Source: CALCCV01 sp964388665
GTDB taxonomy: Bacteria; Bdellovibrionota; Bdellovibrionia; Bdellovibrionales; Bdellovibrionaceae
Assembly (NCBI GenBank): GCA_964388665.1
Contig: CAYMBJ010000034.1
Span: 1 to 40,831 of the forward strand
Direction of reading: 5' to 3'
DNA length: 40,831 nt
The position numbers and the translations under genes were made by a program. Within the stretch, counting starts at the first letter, position 1, and each line of letters starts with the position of its first letter. Positions 34,311-40,831 of this stretch are shown here, piece after piece. The notes beneath the pieces are model-generated. The model made no database searches. It was not told where the DNA came from and worked only from the letters and a program-made list of their open reading frames with translations.

Positions 34311-35127
34311 AGAATTGGGCCTGCAGCTGCGCAACGACCGAAAGCGCAATTGCAGATTCCCCCTCCCCAAAGCCGGGCTTCCCCATGGGGCCGTGAATTT
34401 TATCGGCAAGCTCGCCGCCAATGTCTATGGCGTAAATTTTCTTTAAGTCAGCCAACATCATATTGCGCCGTTTTTCCGGTCCCAGTATTCCAATATAACC
34501 GATCCCAGAATTCACAACTTGAGACAACACTTCCAAATCCGTAGGATAGCTGTGTGACATCAGTAGCAGCGCTGTGCGAGCTGGATTCAAAAAATCAAAG
34601 GCAATGGGCTCAGTCTTAATGGCAACAATTGGCCAACCTGCTGCCGCTCTTTCGGCAACAAGATCCGTTCGGGTGGAGTAGTAGAACTGATTCCAGGTGG
34701 TCCAATTCAATAGATCACGCAGAGGATCAAGATCGGCTCCAGCGCCGACCACGTGCACACACAATGTTTTGTAATGCTCATGCGTTTTGAGTAAATCCTG
34801 CGCCGCTTGGCCAGAAGGAAGATTAATAAACTGAATTGTTATCTTGCCTTGACATCCGGTTGCGTAACCAAAAAGTCGATCTTCATCCTTCATGGTGTCA
34901 AAAACATGAAACTCTTCATCGGAGCGCATGGATTTTGCAGTCTCAATAATGGCGCCCTCCAAACATCCGCCACTAATGAGGCCCGCGCTAGTGCCATCTT
35001 GCAAAATCAACTTACGCGCGCCTTTTTTCTTATATGAAGAGCCCTCGGTCTCCACCACCGTCACCATGGTCATGGGAGTGTTGAGATTTTCCCTTGCAAA
35101 CTGAATTAATTGATTCCACTCCCGCAT
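34303..35127 (-). CDS. xdhC: XdhC-family molybdenum cofactor insertion protein
   Basis: XdhC proteins bind and sulphurate the molybdenum cofactor and hand it to xanthine dehydrogenase-type enzymes. The N-terminal domain has TVVETEGSSYKKKGAR and GLISGGCLEGAI; the C-terminal Rossmann-like domain includes VHVVGAGADL and YIGILGPEKRR, then IHGPMGKPGFGEGESAIALSVVAQL, the standard ending. Conserved Cys residues in GGCLEG and ATGCQG are present and may carry the sulphur. The start is the ATG at 35127; a GTG at 35133 is possible. It diverges from the molybdenum hydroxylase subunit genes and leads an operon with the NTPase and mocA. Confidence 0.93.
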   Translation of the reverse strand: MREWNQLIQFARENLNTPMTMVTVVETEGSSYKKKGARKLILQDGTSAGLISGGCLEGAIIETAKSMRSDEEFHVFDTMKDEDRLFGYATGCQGKITIQFINLPSGQAAQDLLKTHEHYKTLCVHVVGAGADLDPLRDLLNWTTWNQFYYSTRTDLVAERAAAGWPIVAIKTEPIAFDFLNPARTALLLMSHSYPTDLEVLSQVVNSGIGYIGILGPEKRRNMMLADLKKIYAIDIGGELADKIHGPMGKPGFGEGESAIALSVVAQLQAQFFG

Positions 35128-35279
35128 GTACACTAGTCAAAGCCGATTCTGCAGCAAAATCAATAGCGATATGATCATGCGCAATCACTTTAGGACACCG
35201 CACAGAAGATGGAAAATCTTAAGTTGCCATATTTTTTTGATCGAGGTGCAATGCATTTCACAGCAGGGAGGATCTCAAC

Positions 35280-35732
35280 ATGAAAATCAACGTCAACGGC
35301 AAGGACATGAATGTCGACTCGGAAAGTGACACGCCACTTCTTTGGGTCATCAGAGACGAACTTCAGTACACAGGAACAAAATTTGGCTGCGGCAAGGCGC
35401 TTTGCGGGGCGTGCACAGTGCACATCGATGGCTCCCCCACTCGCAGTTGCGTATTACCAGTAGCTGCCGTTGCCGGACGCAAGATCACCACCATTGAAGG
35501 ACTTAATGATCGCGTTTCTGAAGCTGTGCAAAAAGCATGGATTGAACAACACGTCCCACAATGTGGCTTCTGCCAATCCGGCCAAGTGATGAGCGCGGTT
35601 GCACTGCTGCGCCAAAAGCCCAAACCCAGCGACGAAGACATCGACTCGGCCATGAATGGCAATATTTGCCGCTGCGGAACCTACCAACGCATTCGCAGCG
35701 CGATTCATCAGGCCGCAAAGGAATTGGTGTAA
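35280..35732 (+). CDS. molybdenum hydroxylase 2Fe-2S subunit (IorA/CoxS-like)
   Basis: Small subunit carrying two [2Fe-2S] clusters that pass electrons from the molybdenum site. The N-terminal plant-type ferredoxin Cys ligands are 37, 42, 45 and 57 (CGKALCGAC), and the second cluster has Cys95, 98, 130 and 132 (CGFC, ICRC). No export signal is present; it probably travels to the periplasm folded with the Tat-signal subunit. GGGAGG gives a strong ribosome-binding site before the ATG. It is followed two bases later by the large subunit gene. Its close relatives are isoquinoline 1-oxidoreductase and nicotine/aldehyde oxidoreductases. Confidence 0.95.
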   Translation: MKINVNGKDMNVDSESDTPLLWVIRDELQYTGTKFGCGKALCGACTVHIDGSPTRSCVLPVAAVAGRKITTIEGLNDRVSEAVQKAWIEQHVPQCGFCQSGQVMSAVALLRQKPKPSDEDIDSAMNGNICRCGTYQRIRSAIHQAAKELV

Positions 35733-35734
35733 TT

Positions 35735-37894
35735 ATGTTAGAAGCAAAAATCTCTAGACGAAGGTTTTTAAATACATCCACTGTCGCTATTGGCGGACTG
35801 GTCGTGACTTTTTATATACCAACAACCTCTAAGATCGCTCGCGCTGCTGAGGTAGCAAAACCCATAGTCTACCCTCCCAACGCCTTTGTGCAAATTGCGC
35901 CGGACGGGGCCATCAATATGGTCATTAACAAACTTGAAATGGGCCAAGGAGTGATGACGTCGATGGCTCAGCTCATTGCTGAGGAGCTCGATTGCGATTG
36001 GGAAAAGGTAAAATGCAGCCTTGCACCGGTGGATCCCGTTTACAATCATACGCACTTTCCAACGCAAATGACAGGTGGCTCCACTGCCTTGGCATCCTCC
36101 TGGGATCAGCATCGCAAAATTGGCGCGGGAATGCGTGAAATGCTAAAAATGGCTGCAGCAAAAAAATGGTCGGTTCCGATATCAGAGCTCAAAACGGACA
36201 CGGGCTTTGTCGTCCATGCAAAAAAGGGAAAGCTAGCCTACGCAGACTTGGCCGAGGCCGCAAATCAATTCACTCTTCCAGAAAATCCAAATCTTAAAAA
36301 ACCAAAAGATTTTAAAATCATCGGCAAGTCCGTCACGAGAGTTGACGCTGCAGAAAAATCAAACGGAAAAGCAATTTTTGGTTTAGATGTGCAGATTCCA
36401 GGAATGCTCTATGTGATGGTGGCGCGCCCATCAATCTTCACTGCCAAGCTCACCTCTCATGATGCCAAAGCTGCCAAATCCGTAAAGGGCGTGGTCGACG
36501 TTATCAAATTTGATGATCGTGTCGCCGTGGTTGCAAAAAACACTCATGCAGCAAAAAAGGGCCGCGATGCTCTGAACGTAAAATTTGATTATGGCGCCAA
36601 TGCCGATGCCTCCTCCGAGCAAATGATGAAAAGCTTTCGTGCCGAAGCCGCAAAGCCTGGCTTGACGGCAAAAAACGTTGGCAATGTCGATGAAAAATTC
36701 AAAAAGGCCGCACAAACTATGGAGTTTGAATACGAGTTTCCATTCTTGGCTCACGCTGCGATGGAACCGATGAATTGCACCATCAGTTACGACGGCAAAT
36801 CGGCAGAAATTTGGGCCGGTCATCAGATGCCAACATTTGACCGCGACACGGCAGCAAAAATCCTTGAGTTGCCGACTGAGAAAGTAAAGGTGAACACCAC
36901 TTTGGCTGGCGGCAGTTTCGGTCGACGTGCAAACAAAAATGCAGACTTTGTTTCGGAAGCTTGCAAAATCGCTAAATTGGTCAAAAAGCCGATCAAGATT
37001 GTGTGGACCCGAGAAGACGACACCCGCGGCGGCTACTACCGCCCCCTCACCTTTCACAAGGTGAAGCTGGGCTTTGACAAAAAGAATCAGCTTTTGGCCT
37101 GGGATCATCATATTGTCGGTCAGTCCGTGATTGGCGATTCTTTTTTTGAATCAATGATGGTCAAAGACGGACTTGAGTCCACTCTCACGGAAGGCGTGGC
37201 CACCACACCCTACAGCATCGCTAATTTTCGTTGCCGGCAAACCAGAGCCGAGACGCCGATGACCACATTGTGGTGGCGATCGGTCGGTCACACGCACACA
37301 GCCTATGTTATGGAAACGCTAATGGATGAAATTGCCGAAAAGACCAAGGCGGACCCTTGGGAGATGCGTACAAAGCTTTTGGCTAAGTCTCCTCGGCACC
37401 TGGCCACTCTAGAGCTGATAAAAAAACAAACCAAATGGGGCAAGGCAAAGCCACCCAAGGATCATGCCTGGGGTCTTGCCATCCATGAGTCCTTCAATAC
37501 GGTGGTGGCCCAGGTGGCCGAGGTCTCTCTTGAAGACGGCCAACCTATGATCCACAGAATTTGGTGTGCTGTCAATTGTGGCCAGGTGGTCAACCCCGAA
37601 GTAGCTAAATCTCAAGTGGAGGGAGCCATCGTCTTTGGTCTCTCAGCACTGCTTGATCAGCACATCGAAGTGAAGGGTGGACTCGTACAACAGGGTAATT
37701 TTGACGACTACCCCGTGCTGAGAATTGCAGATATGCCAGAAGTGATGGTGGAATTTGTCAAAACGGATGCGCCACCAACGGGCTTAGGCGAGCCAGGGCT
37801 TCCACCCATTGGTCCTGCCGTTGCCAACGCCATTTATCGCCTCAACAAAAAGCGTTTGCGACTGACTCCTTTTTCGCGTGAACTCAAAGCATGA
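35735..37894 (+). CDS. molybdenum hydroxylase large subunit, Tat-exported (IorB-like)
   Basis: Molybdopterin-binding subunit of a periplasmic hydroxylase resembling isoquinoline 1-oxidoreductase beta and aldehyde oxidoreductases. The Tat signal SRRRFLNTS is at residues 7-15, with a hydrophobic segment after. Cofactor-binding blocks follow: GGSFGRRANKNADFVSEA (about 450-ish in this numbering), WWRSVGHTHTAYVMET, and the C-terminal GEPGLPPIGPAVANAI, whose Glu686 is the likely catalytic base of the xanthine oxidase family. The chosen ATG at 35735 begins right at the Tat peptide. There is no FAD subunit gene nearby, so electrons probably go to a cytochrome rather than NAD or oxygen through flavin. 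Substrate unknown. Confidence 0.93.
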   Translation: MLEAKISRRRFLNTSTVAIGGLVVTFYIPTTSKIARAAEVAKPIVYPPNAFVQIAPDGAINMVINKLEMGQGVMTSMAQLIAEELDCDWEKVKCSLAPVDPVYNHTHFPTQMTGGSTALASSWDQHRKIGAGMREMLKMAAAKKWSVPISELKTDTGFVVHAKKGKLAYADLAEAANQFTLPENPNLKKPKDFKIIGKSVTRVDAAEKSNGKAIFGLDVQIPGMLYVMVARPSIFTAKLTSHDAKAAKSVKGVVDVIKFDDRVAVVAKNTHAAKKGRDALNVKFDYGANADASSEQMMKSFRAEAAKPGLTAKNVGNVDEKFKKAAQTMEFEYEFPFLAHAAMEPMNCTISYDGKSAEIWAGHQMPTFDRDTAAKILELPTEKVKVNTTLAGGSFGRRANKNADFVSEACKIAKLVKKPIKIVWTREDDTRGGYYRPLTFHKVKLGFDKKNQLLAWDHHIVGQSVIGDSFFESMMVKDGLESTLTEGVATTPYSIANFRCRQTRAETPMTTLWWRSVGHTHTAYVMETLMDEIAEKTKADPWEMRTKLLAKSPRHLATLELIKKQTKWGKAKPPKDHAWGLAIHESFNTVVAQVAEVSLEDGQPMIHRIWCAVNCGQVVNPEVAKSQVEGAIVFGLSALLDQHIEVKGGLVQQGNFDDYPVLRIADMPEVMVEFVKTDAPPTGLGEPGLPPIGPAVANAIYRLNKKRLRLTPFSRELKA

Positions 37895-37923
37895 GTGCAA
37901 ATCACCAATGAAAATCTACAAAA

Positions 37924-38925
37924 TCATTTGCAGAGATGGGTCCTGCCCCAACCTTCGGGGTCCTTAAGGATCGCTCTGCCTACCGCCGCAAAATCTACCT
38001 GTTTTGCTGCAAGGATAGAATCAATAAAATTACCGGTCTCAATGCCGCCAACACCCATCACGGGCAAGGCGGTTTGCTCCTTCAACAATGCGGCGTCGCC
38101 AACCAGATAACCCTCTCCCGATCGACCTTCGGGTCTTCGCCACCCGCCGATTCCCGACGAGACGTCAATGAGGTCCGCACCGATGACTTCCAGCTGACCA
38201 ACAACCCAAGCCATCTCTGCTACCCTTAGTCCGCCCTCCATATGATCTTGCGCTGGAAGGCGCACAGACAGCATTATCTGTGGAAATCTTGCTTTGATCT
38301 TTGCGGCAATTTGTAAAAGCAGACGACTGCGCCCCTCGATCCCGCCGCCAAATTCGTCTGTTCGTTTGTTAGTCAGCGGCGAAAGCCATTGATTGAGACC
38401 ATACCCATGAGCCGCATGCAGCTCGACAAAATCAAAATCTGCCGCGACCGCCCGACCCGCGGCTTCCACAAACCACTCGGTCCACTTGCAAATCTGATCT
38501 CGACTCATTTCCATTGGCGTCTCTAGCTCCCTCCCTTTTGTCGGCACGGGAACGGCACTGGGCGCCTGTAGCAAGCCTCCTGTCAATTCAAGGGAGCTCT
38601 TGCCACCGACATGAACCAACTGCAGTCCCGCTAACGCCGACGATTGATGAAGAACCGAAACAATTTGCTTGAGACCCTCAATGTGGTCATCTGAGTTAAC
38701 TCCAAGTTGATTGGGTTCACCTTTTCCTGAGGAGTGGATATAGCTGTACTCCACAAAAATCAAACCCGCATTGGAGGCTGCAAGACGCCCGTAATGCTCT
38801 ATAGTTTGCAAGGTCGCAAGGCCAGCGCCATCCGCCGACTGCGAGGCCATCGGCGGAACGACAACTCGATTTTTCATGGTCTTGCCATTTCTAAAATTGT
38901 AGGTGGTGTGCCGGTTGACCAACAT
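37924..38925 (-). CDS. Old Yellow Enzyme family NADH:flavin oxidoreductase
   Basis: FMN-dependent TIM-barrel enzyme that reduces activated C=C bonds. Key blocks are KNRVVVPPMASQSADGAG near the start, YGRLAASNAGLIFVEYS, LQLVHVGGKSS, VELHAAHGYGLNQWLSPLTNKRTDEFGG (about 165-192, with the substrate-binding His pair), and the phosphate-binding GVGGIETG and AVGRAIL near the C-terminus. It resembles the YqjM/XenA-like subgroup rather than a full bile-acid or dienoyl-CoA reductase, which carry an extra FeS domain. The ATG at 38925 is chosen because GGAGAGG precedes it; a frame extension upstream to 38958 is not conserved-looking. It diverges from a LysR gene that probably controls it. Confidence 0.93.
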   Translation of the reverse strand: MLVNRHTTYNFRNGKTMKNRVVVPPMASQSADGAGLATLQTIEHYGRLAASNAGLIFVEYSYIHSSGKGEPNQLGVNSDDHIEGLKQIVSVLHQSSALAGLQLVHVGGKSSLELTGGLLQAPSAVPVPTKGRELETPMEMSRDQICKWTEWFVEAAGRAVAADFDFVELHAAHGYGLNQWLSPLTNKRTDEFGGGIEGRSRLLLQIAAKIKARFPQIMLSVRLPAQDHMEGGLRVAEMAWVVGQLEVIGADLIDVSSGIGGWRRPEGRSGEGYLVGDAALLKEQTALPVMGVGGIETGNFIDSILAAKQVDFAAVGRAILKDPEGWGRTHLCK

Positions 38926-38980
38926 AAGCGCCTCTCTCCGTCTCTGGTTTTCTTTCAATACCCATCGCTCGCTAAGAGTG

Positions 38981-39009
38981 CTTATACATTTTTATTCAAA
39001 TTCTAAAAA
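38981..39009 (-). promoter_or_regulatory. possible promoter of the Old Yellow Enzyme gene
   Basis: On the minus strand TATAAG (38986-38981) is a fair -10, with a very weak -35 (TTTTTA) 17 bases upstream. Transcription would start near 38974. A weak -35 is usual for promoters that need a LysR activator. Confidence 0.4.
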
Positions 39010-39027
39010 GAAACATTTAAGAACTGT

Positions 39028-39048
39028 ATATTTCGTTTTTAGAAATAT
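39028..39048. promoter_or_regulatory. LysR operator 1, ATATTTC-N7-GAAATAT
   Basis: Perfect inverted repeat of 7-bp half-sites with a 7-base spacer. Its centre is about 64 bases upstream of the predicted start of the Old Yellow Enzyme gene, the usual location of a LysR recognition site. An identical pair of half-sites lies at 39142-39162. Confidence 0.7.
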
Positions 39049-39141
39049 TTCTACCTTTTGCTGGGCCTTTGCACATCTATTGGCAAACGGCTCAAGCCAC
39101 AACCTTCATATAAACTTGCAAACGAAATAATAAAATACTAT

Positions 39142-39162
39142 ATATTTCGATTATGGAAATAT
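39142..39162. promoter_or_regulatory. LysR operator 2, overlapping the lysR start codon
   Basis: Same half-sites and spacing as the first operator, with the LysR gene's ATG (39153-39155) inside the spacer. Binding here would block its own translation or transcription, consistent with autorepression. Confidence 0.65.
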
Positions 39163-40028
39163 TTGAATTGAAGTACTTTTTAGCTGTTGCCCGCATTGAA
39201 AATGTCAACCGCGCCGCTGAGGAGATCCATGTGTCGGCTGGCTCGCTGAGCAAAGCCATCGGTCGATTGGAGGCCGAATTGCAAACCCCACTTTTTTTTA
39301 AGTCTGGACGAGGCATACGCCTTACTCCAGAGGGCCAACTACTAAAAAAGAAGGCAGCACAAATCCTGCAGCTCGAAGAGGACGCCCGACTTGAGCTGAC
39401 AGGCAAAGAGGCCGGCAGTCTCAACATCTATATCTCGAGCGAAGAGATTCTGCAGACCTCCTATGGCATAGACCTTTTGCATGTCATTGGTCAGCACTAC
39501 CCTCAGGCCCGCACCCAGTTTCTAATTCGTGGCGAGCAAAAAGCCATTGAGCAAGTCATGGACGGCGAAGCGCATTTGGCATTGATCACTCTGGATCCGC
39601 CAGCCGATGTGGCAGCAAAGATTTTAGCAAAGGTTGAGTTCAAGACCTGTGCTTCAAAAAATCACCCACTCCTTAAAAAGTTTTCTCCTAAGCAAACTGT
39701 ACCTATTGAAGAGGTATTGAAGCACCCATTTGTGTCGCCCGATTCTGCAATTCTTGGGAAGATTGCAAAAGCTTCCAGTATCGATGGCTGGCGCGATGAC
39801 AAATTTCCGCGCCAAATCAAATACAAAGTTTGTGGTCTAAAGCTCATGGAGAATCTGATACACGAGGGACTTGCTCTAGGTTATCTGCCCGATTACTTTG
39901 TAGAGAGTGCAGGGCTAATCCCGCTAAAAATATCAGGATGCCCCTACACATGCCAGCAAAAGGTCCGAGTGATTGCCAAAGACCCCGCGGCCCTTGGCTG
40001 GCTCAATAAACTCTGGGATCAATTTTAG
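39153..40028 (+). CDS. LysR-family transcriptional regulator
   Basis: N-terminal winged helix-turn-helix of the LysR family: ELKYFLAVARIENVNRAAEEIHVSAGSLSKAIGRLEAELQ (about 5-44), with TPLFFKSGRGIRLTPEG following, then the linker helix. The effector-binding domain runs from about residue 88 to the end (291 aa, normal length). The likely target is the divergent Old Yellow Enzyme gene and the gene itself, judging by the two palindromes between and over their starts. The effector is unknown but may be an enone or quinone-like substrate of that enzyme. Confidence 0.93.
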   Translation: MEIFELKYFLAVARIENVNRAAEEIHVSAGSLSKAIGRLEAELQTPLFFKSGRGIRLTPEGQLLKKKAAQILQLEEDARLELTGKEAGSLNIYISSEEILQTSYGIDLLHVIGQHYPQARTQFLIRGEQKAIEQVMDGEAHLALITLDPPADVAAKILAKVEFKTCASKNHPLLKKFSPKQTVPIEEVLKHPFVSPDSAILGKIAKASSIDGWRDDKFPRQIKYKVCGLKLMENLIHEGLALGYLPDYFVESAGLIPLKISGCPYTCQQKVRVIAKDPAALGWLNKLWDQF

Positions 40029-40036
40029 AATTTAGC

Positions 40037-40831
40037 TTATGGAATTCGTCCAATCAATGTCGCAAAGACTGCGGACAGTTCGGGGCTCAAGAGCCCCTGC
40101 TTTTCGGCCACGTCGCGAATTCGCAAAAGTGTCGGCAGCGCCATCGTTCCCAGCACAGATACATCGTATTGAGTCGACTCCTTCAAGATTTGCAAAAGGA
40201 TCTGCTGCTCTGTTGTATCAAGCAAAATCTCGATACGACCAATAAAGACTCGATTCAGTTCATCAGGCATTGGACTCACGCGAACTGGCAGAATCTCGCT
40301 GACCTCTTGCTTGCTCAGGACATAGAGTATTCGCAGGCCAGGAGTGTTAAAATAGCCATTGCTCCAAGTGTCGATCATGGCTTGGGCTTCGTCATTAAAG
40401 AGTCCCGCATTGACCAAAGATGACTGCAGATGTTTGTGCGCACGCTTCAAAAAGTCCGAGTGCGATCTATTGCTAGATGTAAGTTTGTGTATATCTGCAG
40501 AGCCAACTTCAATCGAACGATTTGGAGCCAGCGCCTTCAAAGAAATAAGATCACCGAAGTCTTTCCCATCTGTATAGATCAGAAATACAGCCGGAATCTC
40601 CTCAACGCCCGTATTTTCAATGCGGAGGTTTCCCTCATGCGAGGTGGTTTTGAGCTTGGTCTTGATTTCGCCCAACCCGCGGTAAAAAATGAACTTCTCC
40701 ACCTCTTGATCTATCTGAATCAAATTGCTCGCTACATTTCTCGCATGGGAATAGATATTGGTGGATTCCACAACAGCGGAAAATTTCAGGATAGTTGTCG
40801 CATGAACTTTAGCTGGATTGCTTAAGTTCGA
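40037..40831 (-). CDS. protein of unknown function, runs off the right edge (5' end missing)
   Basis: No family recognised. The frame stays open from 40037 to the window end without a stop, so although a GTG at 40771 could be a start, the gene is more likely to begin beyond the window. The visible part (about 264 codons) has beta-strand and helix segments, a NTGVEEIPAVFLIYTDG-like stretch, and IDTWSNGYFNTPGLRILYVL, with no signal peptide or membrane segment seen. It converges on the LysR gene with eight bases between stops. Confidence 0.65.
   Translation of the reverse strand, partial: SNLSNPAKVHATTILKFSAVVESTNIYSHARNVASNLIQIDQEVEKFIFYRGLGEIKTKLKTTSHEGNLRIENTGVEEIPAVFLIYTDGKDFGDLISLKALAPNRSIEVGSADIHKLTSSNRSHSDFLKRAHKHLQSSLVNAGLFNDEAQAMIDTWSNGYFNTPGLRILYVLSKQEVSEILPVRVSPMPDELNRVFIGRIEILLDTTEQQILLQILKESTQYDVSVLGTMALPTLLRIRDVAEKQGLLSPELSAVFATLIGRIP

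Noticed and set aside
36431..37111. 226-residue minus-strand ORF inside the molybdenum hydroxylase large subunit
   Set aside because: Antisense shadow of a gene with clear catalytic motifs.

Overview
The window looks like chromosomal DNA of a Gram-negative bacterium, most likely Bdellovibrionota (Bdellovibrio-like, possibly predatory). The grounds are indirect: many predicted lipoproteins, one with a SYQNC-type lipobox I associate with Bdellovibrio; a conserved hypothetical family known to me mainly from Bdellovibrio and myxobacteria; the pheS-pheT-ihfA-merR order; and moderate GC. I see no phage, insertion sequence, CRISPR array, tRNA or rRNA. Genes are tightly packed on both strands, often overlapping by 4 bp in ATGA or GTGA junctions.

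Layout. 1-5,400: a secreted protein of unknown function and an M48 metalloprotease lipoprotein diverge around a 30-bp inverted repeat. A plsC-type acyltransferase follows, translationally coupled to a protein that carries what look like RelA/SpoT synthetase motifs, then a lipoprotein and a MerC-like membrane protein. 5,500-13,500: housekeeping genes, namely SelO, two RNA methyltransferases (TrmH-type and RsmG) and the pheS-pheT-ihfA-merR cluster. 13,500-19,100: lipoproteins, a ClC chloride/proton antiporter, a candidate structured RNA with its own terminator, and AidB behind a good sigma-70 promoter. 19,100-27,800: chemoreceptor diverging from an orphan solute-binding protein, SelD-associated-type flavoprotein, a lipoprotein with five 56-residue Cys-rich repeats, a GC-rich REP-like element, an amidohydrolase coupled to a TM-helix channel-like protein, and two signalling proteins (GHKL ATPase and cyclic-nucleotide-binding domain) without output domains. 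27,800-33,300: an S9 peptidase lipoprotein coupled to an APC permease, and two uncharacterised proteins.

33,300-40,831: a molybdenum hydroxylase locus. Two structural genes (2Fe-2S subunit and Tat-exported molybdopterin subunit) diverge from a maturation operon (XdhC, P-loop NTPase, MocA-like nucleotidyltransferase). Next come an Old Yellow Enzyme reductase and its divergent LysR regulator, with two identical ATATTTC-N7-GAAATAT palindromes between them, and finally a gene that runs off the right edge.

Functional themes are peptide digestion and uptake, envelope lipoproteins, redox chemistry in the periplasm, and signalling. The points I find most worth following are the RelA/SpoT-like protein coupled to plsC, the LysR operator pair, the candidate RNA upstream of aidB, the molybdenum hydroxylase locus with its extra NTPase, and the intergenic repeat elements. 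All family calls are from reading motifs; no database search was possible.
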